Assembly: GCF_027923225.1 (NCBI RefSeq)
Contig: NZ_BSDI01000022.1
Location: forward strand, 1-64,000
DNA length: 64,000 nt
Origin: Phytohabitans aurantiacus
GTDB taxonomy: Bacteria > Actinomycetota > Actinomycetes > Mycobacteriales > Micromonosporaceae
Direction: 5' to 3'
Below, piece by piece: positions 1 to 8,745 of the stretch. The notes beneath the pieces were generated by a model that worked only from the letters and a program-made list of their open reading frames with translations, was not told the DNA's origin and did no database searches. Numbering within the stretch: the stretch's first letter is position 1; each line of letters starts with the position of its first letter. The translations under genes were made by a program, and so were the position numbers.

Positions 1-63
1 GGGGTGTGCCGGGCGGGTGGGGCGGGTGGGGTGTGCCGGGCGGGTGGGGCGGGTGGGGTGTGC
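1..63. repeat. G-rich 27-bp tandem repeat at window edge
   Basis: A 27-base unit rich in GGGG/GGG runs is present at 1-27 and 28-54, and a third copy starts at 55 and breaks off near 63. It may continue to the left of the window. The closely spaced G runs on the + strand could form G-quadruplexes. No gene was recognised in 1-199. Confidence 0.75.
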
Positions 64-124
64 AGTGCCGCGGGGGCGGGGGCAGTGCGGTCGATCGTGG
101 TGGGGGTGTGGGGGCGCGGGGGGT

Positions 125-176
125 GAGGCCGCGGGAGCGGCGGTATGGAGCGCGGCGGGCGTCGCGGTAGCTCGGA
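125..176. repeat. Dispersed ~52-bp repeat, copy 1
   Basis: This block is about 88% identical by eye to 16987-17038 and more distantly related to 40025-40076. All three share the core GGCCGCGGGAGC and a distal GTCGCGG-TAGCTC-like segment. Each copy lies just past the 3' end of a gene, here the leftward carrier/thioesterase gene, which suggests a REP-like or transcript-end element. Confidence 0.6.
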
Positions 177-199
177 TCCCGCTTGTCGCATTTGGACGT

Positions 200-1270
200 C
201 TAGGTCGCTAGGGCCGTTCGCATGATGGCGGCTAGGGCGGGGTCTTCGAGCATTGGCGAGGGGGGTTCGAGGCCGTAGTCGAAGGAGTGGACGCGCAGGT
301 CCGCGATCAGGGTGCCCCAGGTCGCGGACGCTGGGCGGGGGTCGAGCCCGTCTTGGAGCAGCAGGACCGGGCCGTCGTAGGGGGTGGCCTCGTATTCGTG
401 TACCGCTTGCGCCAGCTGCGCCCAGGCGAGTTGGAGGCCGGGCAGGTCAGCCGGGGTCGTGTCCGGGTCGTACCAGCCGTCGTCGCGCATCACGGTGAGG
501 ATTTCGGAAAGGCTCTCCTCGCCGGCGAGGGCGAAGCGCCCGGCCAGCCGTGCCAGCCGGTGCTCGACGAGGTCGAGGAGCTCGATCGGCGGTGAGGGCT
601 GGTCGCCGATCGGCGGCGGTTCGACCAGGGCCAGCAGGGCGACCTCGCGGCCGGCGATGCGGAGCTGCCGGGCAAGTTCGAAGGCGGCGACGCCGTGGTG
701 TCCGAATCCGATCAGGCGCACCGGGCCCGCGGGGTGCGCGTGCGTGAGCGTGGCGAGATGGCGGCTGGCGAGGTCGGCGAGGCGGTACGAGGGTGGGACC
801 GGCCCGCGCGAGCCGGGCACCGGCAGTCCCGCGACCGGTCGGGCGCCGGCCCAGGCCAGCGCGGCTTCCCGCTCCCGGCGGTGGTGGCTGTCGGAGTGGA
901 GCACGAACACCGGCGCGTCGCCCACGGCGGGTGTTGGGGTGTCCACCCAGGACCGTGCGCTGTCCTGTGCCAGGCGCGCCACCGCGGTCCGCAGCGCGGG
1001 CAGCGCCGGTCCGCCGGCTCGTACCGTGAGGCTCTCGGCGAGCCGCGCCGGCGTGGAGTACCGGAACGCGTCGGAGCTGCGCAGGTTGATGCCGTGCTCG
1101 CGGACGGCCCGCACCATGTCGAGGAGGGTGAACGAGTCGCCGCCCAGGTCGAAGAAGTCGTCGTAGGGCGAGACTTCCCGGTCGAACAGGCCGCTCCACA
1201 CCTCGCACAGCGTCGCCTCGACGGCCCGGCAGGACCGCAGCCGTGGCGCCCGCGCGTCGACGGTTGTCAT
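200..1270 (-). CDS. Carrier protein fused to a degenerate thioesterase
   Basis: A 356-residue protein. Residues 15-85 form a peptidyl carrier domain with the phosphopantetheine site GGDSF (Ser near 43). The rest has the alpha/beta-hydrolase thioesterase fold that normally releases NRPS chains. The nucleophile motif GWSFGG of such enzymes reads GFGHHG here (residues 188-193), so the Ser is Gly190. The C-terminal catalytic His also appears replaced, in the segment PPSPMLEDP. It is therefore probably not a hydrolase; it may be a carrier with a binding or docking domain, or a decayed release module. The ATG at 1270 begins right before the carrier domain. It diverges from the ligase gene at 1410 across a shared promoter region. 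Confidence 0.85.
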   Translation of the reverse strand: MTTVDARAPRLRSCRAVEATLCEVWSGLFDREVSPYDDFFDLGGDSFTLLDMVRAVREHGINLRSSDAFRYSTPARLAESLTVRAGGPALPALRTAVARLAQDSARSWVDTPTPAVGDAPVFVLHSDSHHRREREAALAWAGARPVAGLPVPGSRGPVPPSYRLADLASRHLATLTHAHPAGPVRLIGFGHHGVAAFELARQLRIAGREVALLALVEPPPIGDQPSPPIELLDLVEHRLARLAGRFALAGEESLSEILTVMRDDGWYDPDTTPADLPGLQLAWAQLAQAVHEYEATPYDGPVLLLQDGLDPRPASATWGTLIADLRVHSFDYGLEPPSPMLEDPALAAIMRTALAT

Positions 1271-1316
1271 CGCTAGATCCTGGCGATCGGGGCGCCGGTG
1301 GGCCAGGAAAGTGACG

Positions 1317-1370
1317 GGCAAGTCGGGACGCCGGGGTTGCCGGTCGCGTTGCCTGGCACCGCTGGGGCGG
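1317..1370. promoter_or_regulatory. Shared cluster motif, divergent promoter 1
   Basis: The 139-bp space between divergent genes holds GGCAAG at 1317, GTTGCC at 1336 and 1348, and GGGGCGG at 1364. GGCAAC/GTTGCC elements followed about 28-29 bases later by GGGGCGGC also occur in the two other divergent gaps of this cluster (15885-15971 and 22051-22120). I infer a common operator for a pathway regulator. Confidence 0.5.
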
Positions 1371-1409
1371 CCGTGGATTACTGAGGCGGTTGCTGGCGAG
1401 AGGCAGTTG

Positions 1410-2603
1410 ATGATCGAGACCACAGTCGTCCTGCGTACGCCGATTGCCGAGGCCCAGGCGGCGGAGCTCGAGCGCCGCATCCTGTTCGTCTCTCCGCACA
1501 TCTCGTCGTTTCGCCTGGTCGTGCGGGACGGGGCGGTCCACTCGGTGCTGCTGTTCAGCACCGGGGAGCCCGATCGGGCGGCGCTGACCACCAAGGTCAA
1601 CGCGCTGGTGGAGACCGACCTGGTGCCCCAGCCGGAGCTGCCGGTGAAGGTGGTCTGGGAGTCGGCGCACGCCGGGGCGGCGCACGCGGACGTCTACCCG
1701 TCGTTGCTGGCGTCTGGGCTGGTGAGCGAGTGCGGCGAGGGGCAGGTGGCGTTCGCCGAGCCGTTGATCTCGCTGCTGGACGGTCTCGACCGGCGTATCC
1801 GAGGCATCGTCGTCGCGGCGTTCGGCGCCACCGAATACCGATATCCGACGCTTATCCGCACCGATGTCCTCGACCGCGCCGGGTACCCGGCGGCATTTCC
1901 CCAATTCCTCATGTTCGTGACCCGCCTGCACGAGGACCTGGACGTGTACCGCGAATTCCAGGAAGCGCACGAAACGGTGGGCTCGGTGCCGCCGGCGGTC
2001 CTGACCCAATGCCGCAACGTGGACTACTGCTTACCGCCGACCATGTGTTTCCATACGTTCGCCCAATATCGCGGGCGCGCGCTGCCGGGGACCGGTTTAC
2101 ACACCGTCACGTCGTGCGGAAAGTCGTTCCGGCACGAGGGCAGGTACGCCACCACGCTCGAGCGGCTGTGGGATTTCACGATTCGCGAGACGGTGTTCCT
2201 GGGCGGGCGCGGCGAGGTCCTGGACGCCCGCGAGAGTCTCATGAGGACGATTTTCGACCTCTTTGACGAGTGGGAGCTGGACGGGTACTGCCAGGTCGCC
2301 ACCGACCCGTTCTTCGTCGGCGCCGATCCCGCGTCGAAGGCGTGGTCGCAGCGCCTGCTGGAGCTCAAGTACGAGGTGCGGCTCCGGCTCGGGTCGGGCC
2401 GGGACCTCGCGGTCGGCTCCTTCAACTTCCACGACGACTTCTTCGGCCGGAGCTTCGACATCACGCGCGCCGGGGACGGGCCGGTCGTCAGCGGCTGCGC
2501 CGGGTTCGGGCTGGAGCGCCTGCTCTACGCCGTGCTCAGCCGGCACGGCGCGGACCCGGACGGCTGGCCGCCAGCGGTACGCGAACTATGCGGCGAGCGA
2601 TAG
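1410..2603 (+). CDS. SerRS-like amino acid:carrier protein ligase
   Basis: A 397-residue class II aminoacyl-tRNA-synthetase-like protein. Motif 2 appears as SFRHEGRY (near 240) and motif 3 as GFGLERLL (near 364). Cys in PTMCFHTF (near 211) and Cys in SGCAGFG (near 361) match the zinc-ligand positions of the amino acid:[carrier protein] ligases known from Bradyrhizobium. Those are truncated SerRS homologues that aminoacylate a phosphopantetheine arm instead of tRNA. No tRNA-binding arm is evident, but the roughly 200 residues before the catalytic core make it longer than the characterised ligases. The ATG at 1410 has GAGAGG about 8 bases upstream. The NRPS gene follows 8 bases later, so the likely job is loading a carrier of this cluster. 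Which amino acid it selects (Gly or Ala in studied members) cannot be read here. Confidence 0.85.
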   Translation: MIETTVVLRTPIAEAQAAELERRILFVSPHISSFRLVVRDGAVHSVLLFSTGEPDRAALTTKVNALVETDLVPQPELPVKVVWESAHAGAAHADVYPSLLASGLVSECGEGQVAFAEPLISLLDGLDRRIRGIVVAAFGATEYRYPTLIRTDVLDRAGYPAAFPQFLMFVTRLHEDLDVYREFQEAHETVGSVPPAVLTQCRNVDYCLPPTMCFHTFAQYRGRALPGTGLHTVTSCGKSFRHEGRYATTLERLWDFTIRETVFLGGRGEVLDARESLMRTIFDLFDEWELDGYCQVATDPFFVGADPASKAWSQRLLELKYEVRLRLGSGRDLAVGSFNFHDDFFGRSFDITRAGDGPVVSGCAGFGLERLLYAVLSRHGADPDGWPPAVRELCGER

Positions 2604-2611
2604 GAGGACCG

Positions 2612-5600
2612 ATGGAGGAGCTGATCCAGCGGCGGCTCAGCGGAGCGGCGTCGCCGGCACCGGTGATCGGCCGGGCGGACCGCCACCGGCCGCTGCCGAT
2701 GTCCGCGGGCCAGCGGCAGATGTGGGTGCTGCACCGGCTGGATCCGGCGAGCACCGCCTACCTCATGTCGTGGACGCTGCGCCTGTCCGGCCCCCTGGAC
2801 GTCGACGCGCTGGGCTGGGCCTGGCAGCGCCTGGTCGACCGGCACGAGATCCTGCGCACCCGGTACGCGCAGGTCGGCGAGGAGCCGACGCAGGTCATCG
2901 ACCCGCCGGGGCCGTTCGCGCCGAGCCTGGTCGACACCGGCGAGGCGCTCCAGTTCGCCGCGCGGGAGCGGCAGCGGCCCTTCGACCTCCAGACCGAGCA
3001 CCCGCTGCGGGTCGCCCTCCTGCGGCACGCGCCCGACGACCATTTCATGGTCGTCACGATGCATCACATCGCCTGCGACGCGGCATCCTTCGGCCTCATC
3101 GCGGGGGAGCTCGGCATCCTGTACCGGGGACGCGTCACCGGCGTGCCGGTGGCGCTCGCGGAGCCGGCCGTCCAGTACGCCGACTTCGCCGCCTGGGAAG
3201 CGCACCGGGCCAGAACCGGTGCGCTGCGCCCCCACCTGGAGTACTGGCGCCGGCGGCTGGACGGGTTGGGTGAACTGCGACTGCCGGTGGACCGCCCGCG
3301 CCCGGCGCGCCCGGACTGGCGCGGCGGCGTCATCGAGGTACCCATCGGGGCGGAGCGCGGCGAACGGGTACGGGCGCTGGCGGCGGAGCATCGCGCGTCG
3401 CCGTACATGGTGCTGCTGGCGGCGTTCCACGCCACACTGTCGGCGCTGTCCGGCGCCCCGGACGTGGCGGTGGGCACGCCGGTCAGCGCGCGGACCCGGC
3501 CGGAGCTCGACGACCTGGTCGGCTACGGCATCAACACCGTCGTGATCCGGGCGCGGTGCGAGCCCGACAGGTCCTTCGCCGACCTGCTGGGGCAGGTCAG
3601 GGAGGGCGCGCTGGAGGCGCTCGACCACCGCGAGGCGCCGTTCCCCATGGTGGTCGACGAGTTGCGTCCCGCCCGGGGTGCCGCGTCCAACCCGCTGTTT
3701 CAGGTCGCCTTCGACCTGAACGACGCCGAGGAGGGCACCGTCAGCCTGCCCGGCGTCGACGTGACGTACGTGCGGCCCGAGGACTGGACACTGTCCAAGT
3801 TCGACCTGACCCTGCACGTCACGCAGGCGCCGTCGGGGTGGCTGCACGCGTCGCTGGAGTACGCCAAGGCGCTGTTCGACGAGGGCACCGCGCGCCGGTT
3901 CGCGGCGTCCTACGACGACCTGCTCGACCGCGTCCTGCTGGACCCGAAGGCTCCGCTGGGCGTAGGCGTATCACCCGTCGCTCCACCCACCACTGTGGAC
4001 CGCGAGCCTCGCCGCGACGAGGCGCCGCCGGACGGCGCGGTGCTGGCGGCGCTGCGGCAGGCGTGGGGCGAGATCCTCCGGATCGAGAAGGTCGACCCGG
4101 AGGACAACTTCTTCGACGTCGGCGGCGACTCGCTGCGCGCGGTGGCGCTGGCCGGGCGGCTGAAGAACCTCGGGTTCGAGGTGACGGCCGCCGACATCTT
4201 CGCCAACCAGACGATCGCCGAGCTGGCCGGCGTGATTCCCGGTACGCCGCGGGACGCGGTGGCGAGCGATGGCGTCGCGCCGTTCGCCATGGTGAGCGAG
4301 GCGGACCGGGACGCGCTGCCCGACGGGCTGGTCGACGCGTACCCCGTTGGCGCCGCGCAGCTCGGCATGATCGTGGAGATGCGGGCGCGCCCCGACCGGA
4401 GCCGCTACCAGGACACGACGTCCTTCCGCATCCGCGACGGCGAGGCGTTCGCGCCGGCGGCGTTCCAGGCCGCCGCGCAGCTGGCGGTGGACCGGCACGA
4501 GGTGCTGCGGACGACCTTCGACCTGAACGGCTACACGGTGCCGCTGCAACTCGTCCACCGCGCGGCGTCCATTGTGGCCGGTGTGACCGACCACGGCGCG
4601 CTGGGCCCGGACGGCTGGGAACCCCTGATGCGCGCCTACGCCGCCCGGCAGCGGGCGATACCGATGGACCTCTCGACCGCGCCGCTGTTCCGGATCCACG
4701 CGCACATCGCCGCCGGCACCACCGACTGGTGGCTGTCGGTCACCGAGTGCCATCCGATCCTGGAGGGCTGGAGCTTCCACTCGCTGCTCATGGAGATCCT
4801 CACCAGCTACCGCGAGCTGCGGGCCGGCCGCACCCCGGCCGCGCCCGACCCGGTGCCGTTCCGGTTCGCCGACCACATCGCCGCCGAGCGCGCGGCGGTC
4901 GCGTCCACGGTGGACCGCGAGTACTGGCAGGGCGTCGTCGCCGGACGGGTGCCCGCGGAGTTGCCGCCAGCCTGGCAGGGCGACCGGGACGCGCCCGAGG
5001 AGCGGTACCAGCACACGGTGTTCATCGACGATATCGAGCAGGGGCTGCGCGGTCTCGCCACGCGCACCAGTACCTCGCTGAAGGCGGTGCTGCTCGCGGC
5101 GCACCTGACGGTGATGGGCGCGGCGGTGGCACGGGAGGACTTCTTCACCGGCCTCGTCTGCGACGCCCGCCCGGAGATCGCCGGCGCGGACCGGGTACCG
5201 GGCATGTACCTCAACACGCTGCCGTTCGCCTGCCCGCCCGGCGCGCGCACCTGGGAGGAGCTGGTCCGGCGGGTGTACGACGACCTGACCGCGATGTGGC
5301 CGCACCGCCGCTACCCGATGCAGGTCATCCAGCAGGAGGCCGGCCACAGCGGCCGGCTGATCGACGTGATGTTCAACTACCTGGACTTCCACCAGGTCGA
5401 CCAGGAGCTCGTCGGCTGGGCGGAGACGATCGACGAGACCGACAACGAGTTCGCCCTGCACGTGTTCACGATGCCCGGCCTGCTGCGGCTGAACACCACC
5501 ACGTACGCGCTGAGCCGGCCGGCGGCGAAACGGTTCGGCGCGATGTACCGGTCGGTGCTCGAACGGATGGCCAGCGGCACCGGGGGAGAGGCCACCGAGG

Positions 5601-7258
5601 CGTGCCTGCCCGCCGGTGAGGCCGAGCGGCTGCGGGCGTACGGCACCGGTCCCGCCCTCGCGGCCCGGCCGGTGAGCGTACCGGAGGCGTTCGCCCAACG
5701 GGTACGCGAGCAGCCGGACGCTCCCGCGGCCCGCTGGCGCGCGGAGACGCTCTCGTACGCGGACCTCGACGCCGCGGCCGCGAAGCTGGCGCGGCGGCTG
5801 CAGGACGCGGGAGTCGGCCCGGGCCAGCTCGTCGCCGCGGCGCCGGCGCGTGACCTGTCGGCGCTCGTCGTGCCGCTGGCCGTGTGGAAGGCGGGCGCGG
5901 CGTGGCTGCCCGTCCCCTTGGGACAGCTCGCCGAGGCGGGCGCGCACGCGCTGGTGGAACCGCCGGCGGACGCGCCTGAGGTGGTGGTCCTGCCCGGCCG
6001 GCGGGCGGGCGCACCGTCCCTGGACGGCGCCGCCTGCGTGCTGGCCGGCGTGGTCGTGTCGCACCGCGCCCTGGCCCACGCGCTGGCGAGCGTGCGCGGC
6101 GTCGTGGACGAGCCGGCTGGGGGACCGGTGTGGCTGTCCGCCGGCGCGTCGAGCACCGCCGCCGAGCTGGTCGAGCTGCTGCTCCCGCTGACCGCCGGCG
6201 GGCAGGTGGTCCTCGGCCCGCACCCGGCGCCGGACGGCGTGGCCGAGCTGTCGGCGATCCTCGCGGCGGGCGCGGTGACCCACGTCCAGCTGACTTCGCT
6301 GGCAGCGGAGGCGGTGCTGTCCGCCGGCCCCGCGTCGATGACGGCGATCGTCGGCGCCGACCCAACGGGGGCGCCGGGCGGCGCCGGCCCGGCCGGCGGC
6401 GCCGTGGTCGTGGCCACCGGGGTCGGTGAGGTGCCTGGGTGGTTGGCCTTCGGTGGCCGGCCGCTGCCCGGCGTGACCCTGTCGGTGCGCGATCACCGGC
6501 TGCGGCCGGTGCCGATCGGCGTCGCCGGCGAGCTGTGCGTGGGCGGCCCGCTGATCGGAGACGGATACCTCGACGACCCGGCCCGCACCGCGGCCCGTTT
6601 CGTGCCCGATCCGGCCGGCCGCGGCGGGCGGCTGTTCCGGACCGGCCGGCTCGCCCGCTTCGACGACGGCGGGCGCCTGGAGCAGCTCGGCCCGATCGAG
6701 CCGGTAGGAAACGTCGACTGGCTGGATCTGCTGCGGATCCGCGACGCGCTGTGCGCTCAGCCGGCGGTCCTCGACGCGTACGCGCTGCCGTCGCCCGACC
6801 TGCCGGAGGGCAGGAACCTGGTGGGGTACGTGCGCACGGTCGCGGGCGCGCCGTTCGACGCCGCCGGCCTGCGCAGGTCGATCGCCGCCCGGCTGCCCAG
6901 ACGGCTCGTGCCCGAGCTGCTGGTGAGCGTCGACGCGTGGCCCAGTACCCCGCGGGGCGCCCTCGATCCGGGGCGGCTGCCCGCGCCGGACGGTACCCGC
7001 CCGACAGCGGACCGGCCCAAGCCGTGGGACGACACCTTCGAGTCGCTGCTGCGGTCGGTGCTGACGTTCCTGCCCCCGGAGGAGCCGCTGACCCCGGAGC
7101 TGGAGCTGGCGGCGGCCGGGCTCGACTCGCTGTCCACCATGGAGCTGTTGGCGTCGCTGGAGAACGCGTACGACATCGTCATCCCGGACGAGCGGTTGGT
7201 GCTGGACATGTTCGAGACGGCCGGCACGCTGTGGGACGAGATCTCGGAGCTCCGGTGA
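2612..7258 (+). CDS. NRPS: C-PCP-C-A(degenerate)-PCP
   Basis: A 1548-residue nonribosomal peptide synthetase. C1 (about 25-450) has HHIACDA at 150. PCP1 has GGDSL (Ser near 507). C2 (about 570-1000) has CHPILEGWS at 712 in place of HHxxxDG: the second His is kept, the first His is Cys and the Asp is Glu. An adenylation domain spans about 1010-1440 but lacks the TSGTTGxPKG loop, has FRTGR for YRTGD, and has RGALDP where NGKxDR with the catalytic Lys belongs. It is probably inactive. PCP2 ends the protein with GLDSLS (Ser near 1503). Both carriers must then be charged in trans; the SerRS-like ligase upstream or the AMP-ligase downstream are candidates. The ATG at 2612 follows a perfect AGGAGG at 2602. 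Confidence 0.92.
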   Translation: MEELIQRRLSGAASPAPVIGRADRHRPLPMSAGQRQMWVLHRLDPASTAYLMSWTLRLSGPLDVDALGWAWQRLVDRHEILRTRYAQVGEEPTQVIDPPGPFAPSLVDTGEALQFAARERQRPFDLQTEHPLRVALLRHAPDDHFMVVTMHHIACDAASFGLIAGELGILYRGRVTGVPVALAEPAVQYADFAAWEAHRARTGALRPHLEYWRRRLDGLGELRLPVDRPRPARPDWRGGVIEVPIGAERGERVRALAAEHRASPYMVLLAAFHATLSALSGAPDVAVGTPVSARTRPELDDLVGYGINTVVIRARCEPDRSFADLLGQVREGALEALDHREAPFPMVVDELRPARGAASNPLFQVAFDLNDAEEGTVSLPGVDVTYVRPEDWTLSKFDLTLHVTQAPSGWLHASLEYAKALFDEGTARRFAASYDDLLDRVLLDPKAPLGVGVSPVAPPTTVDREPRRDEAPPDGAVLAALRQAWGEILRIEKVDPEDNFFDVGGDSLRAVALAGRLKNLGFEVTAADIFANQTIAELAGVIPGTPRDAVASDGVAPFAMVSEADRDALPDGLVDAYPVGAAQLGMIVEMRARPDRSRYQDTTSFRIRDGEAFAPAAFQAAAQLAVDRHEVLRTTFDLNGYTVPLQLVHRAASIVAGVTDHGALGPDGWEPLMRAYAARQRAIPMDLSTAPLFRIHAHIAAGTTDWWLSVTECHPILEGWSFHSLLMEILTSYRELRAGRTPAAPDPVPFRFADHIAAERAAVASTVDREYWQGVVAGRVPAELPPAWQGDRDAPEERYQHTVFIDDIEQGLRGLATRTSTSLKAVLLAAHLTVMGAAVAREDFFTGLVCDARPEIAGADRVPGMYLNTLPFACPPGARTWEELVRRVYDDLTAMWPHRRYPMQVIQQEAGHSGRLIDVMFNYLDFHQVDQELVGWAETIDETDNEFALHVFTMPGLLRLNTTTYALSRPAAKRFGAMYRSVLERMASGTGGEATEACLPAGEAERLRAYGTGPALAARPVSVPEAFAQRVREQPDAPAARWRAETLSYADLDAAAAKLARRLQDAGVGPGQLVAAAPARDLSALVVPLAVWKAGAAWLPVPLGQLAEAGAHALVEPPADAPEVVVLPGRRAGAPSLDGAACVLAGVVVSHRALAHALASVRGVVDEPAGGPVWLSAGASSTAAELVELLLPLTAGGQVVLGPHPAPDGVAELSAILAAGAVTHVQLTSLAAEAVLSAGPASMTAIVGADPTGAPGGAGPAGGAVVVATGVGEVPGWLAFGGRPLPGVTLSVRDHRLRPVPIGVAGELCVGGPLIGDGYLDDPARTAARFVPDPAGRGGRLFRTGRLARFDDGGRLEQLGPIEPVGNVDWLDLLRIRDALCAQPAVLDAYALPSPDLPEGRNLVGYVRTVAGAPFDAAGLRRSIAARLPRRLVPELLVSVDAWPSTPRGALDPGRLPAPDGTRPTADRPKPWDDTFESLLRSVLTFLPPEEPLTPELELAAAGLDSLSTMELLASLENAYDIVIPDERLVLDMFETAGTLWDEISELR

Positions 7259-8745
7259 CCGGCGGCGTCCGCACCGTGTGCGACCTGCTCGACCGGGCGG
7301 CCGGCCGCGCGCCCGACGCGATCGCCGTGCGCGACGCCACCGGAGCCTGGACCTACCCCGAGCTGCGGCTGGCCGCCGGGCGCGTCGCCGCCGCGCTGCG
7401 CCGGCGGGGCGTGACGCGCGGCGACCGGGTACTGGTGTCGCTGGCCAACTCGCGGCATCTTGTCGCGGTGCTGTACGGGGCGCTGTCGGCGGGCGCGGCC
7501 GTGGTGCCGGTCAGCGTGCAGGCACGCCCGTACCACCTGGCGGCGGTGGCCGGTGACGCCGAACCTCGGCTGGCGATCGCCGACACCGCCGAACGCCTCG
7601 CGAGCCTGGCCGCGGGCGTGCCGGTTGCCGCGATCGACCAGGTCATGGCGGAGACGGACCACACTGGACACTCGGGTGTAGACGGTGCCGAACCGGACGG
7701 CATCGCGCTGCTGATCTACACGTCGGGTTCGACGGCCGGCCCCAAGGGCGTCGTGTCCCGCCACCGGCAGGTACTTTTCGCCGTCGACGCCATCGCCGGC
7801 CGGCTCGGCTACCGGTCCGACGACGTGGTCTGCTGCCGGTTGCCGTTCTCGTTCGACTACGCGCTGTACCAGGCATTCCTGTCCGTCCACGCGGGCGCCG
7901 AACTGGCCATGGTGGACGCCCGGGACGAGCTGACCGCGTTCCGGGCGCTGCGGGAGTTCCGCGCCACCGTGCTGCCGGTCGTGCCGCCCGTGGCCCAGAC
8001 GCTGCTGGCCCTCGCGGGCCGGCGGGCGAGCGAGGCGCCCGCGCCCCTGCGCCTGATCACGAACACCGGCGCGGAGCTGACCCGGAGCGTCGCCGACCGG
8101 CTGCGCGCCGCGTTTCCCGGCGCCGCCGTGGTGCCCATGTACGGGATGACCGAGTGCAAGCGGATCAGCATCGCCGCGCCGGACGAGGACCTGTCGAAGC
8201 CCGGCACCGTCGGCACGCCGCTGCCGGGCACCTCGGTGACGGTGGTCGGCGAGGACGGCGAGGCGCTGCCGGCGGGACAGGTCGGCGAGATCGTGGTGCG
8301 CGGCCCGCACCTCATGGACGGGTACTGGCGCGACCCGGTCGCCTCCGCGGAGCGTTTCCGGGTCGAGCCGGCCACCGGCGAGCGGTACCTGCGCACCGGC
8401 GACTTCGGCGCGATGGACGCCGACGGGGCGCTGCGGATCGTGGGCCGCCGCGACGACGTGTTCAAGCGGCGGGGCGTCCGCACCAGCGTCAACGAGATCG
8501 AGGCGGCGGCGCTGGACATCCCCGAGGTCCAGGAGTGCGCCGCCGCGCTGGTCGGCACGGCGCGCGAGTGCGTGCTGTGGGTGCGCGGCGACATCCCGCC
8601 CGAGCACGTGCTCAAGGGCATCGGGGAGCGCCTCGAACCGGCCAAGATCCCCGACCGGTGCCTCGTCGTCGACGCCCTGCCCCGCACGCCCAACGGAAAG
8701 ATCGACAAGAACCTGCTCAAGGCCGAGCTCGCGGGAGAACGATGA
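7255..8745 (+). CDS. Stand-alone AMP-dependent (amino)acyl:carrier ligase
   Basis: A 496-residue ANL-superfamily adenylating enzyme. The AMP loop TSGSTAGPKG lies near 154, MYGMTECK near 294, the YLRTGD hinge near 380, and NGKIDK with the catalytic Lys near 480. There is no carrier domain. The GTG at 7255 overlaps the NRPS stop (GTGA), and its own stop overlaps the decarboxylase start (ATGA), so the two are translationally coupled. A ligase next to a PLP amino acid decarboxylase resembles VinN/VinO of vicenistatin, where an amino acid is loaded on a small carrier and then decarboxylated there. It also resembles the ligase/decarboxylase/carrier trio of exosortase loci. Substrate unknown. Confidence 0.88.
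   Translation: MTGGVRTVCDLLDRAAGRAPDAIAVRDATGAWTYPELRLAAGRVAAALRRRGVTRGDRVLVSLANSRHLVAVLYGALSAGAAVVPVSVQARPYHLAAVAGDAEPRLAIADTAERLASLAAGVPVAAIDQVMAETDHTGHSGVDGAEPDGIALLIYTSGSTAGPKGVVSRHRQVLFAVDAIAGRLGYRSDDVVCCRLPFSFDYALYQAFLSVHAGAELAMVDARDELTAFRALREFRATVLPVVPPVAQTLLALAGRRASEAPAPLRLITNTGAELTRSVADRLRAAFPGAAVVPMYGMTECKRISIAAPDEDLSKPGTVGTPLPGTSVTVVGEDGEALPAGQVGEIVVRGPHLMDGYWRDPVASAERFRVEPATGERYLRTGDFGAMDADGALRIVGRRDDVFKRRGVRTSVNEIEAAALDIPEVQECAAALVGTARECVLWVRGDIPPEHVLKGIGERLEPAKIPDRCLVVDALPRTPNGKIDKNLLKAELAGER

Noticed and set aside
17..211. Rightward 64-codon frame at the left edge
   Set aside because: It is produced by the G-rich tandem repeat and dispersed repeat, with no ribosome site or protein-like composition.
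1410..2603. Ordinary seryl-tRNA synthetase
   Set aside because: The N-terminal tRNA-binding arm of SerRS is not seen, Cys residues fit the carrier-ligase zinc site, and the gene lies in an NRPS operon.
3971..6496. Long leftward open frame antisense to the NRPS
   Set aside because: It is the high-GC shadow of the rightward NRPS: Arg/His/Gly-rich with no domain, while the sense frame has clear C, A and PCP motifs.
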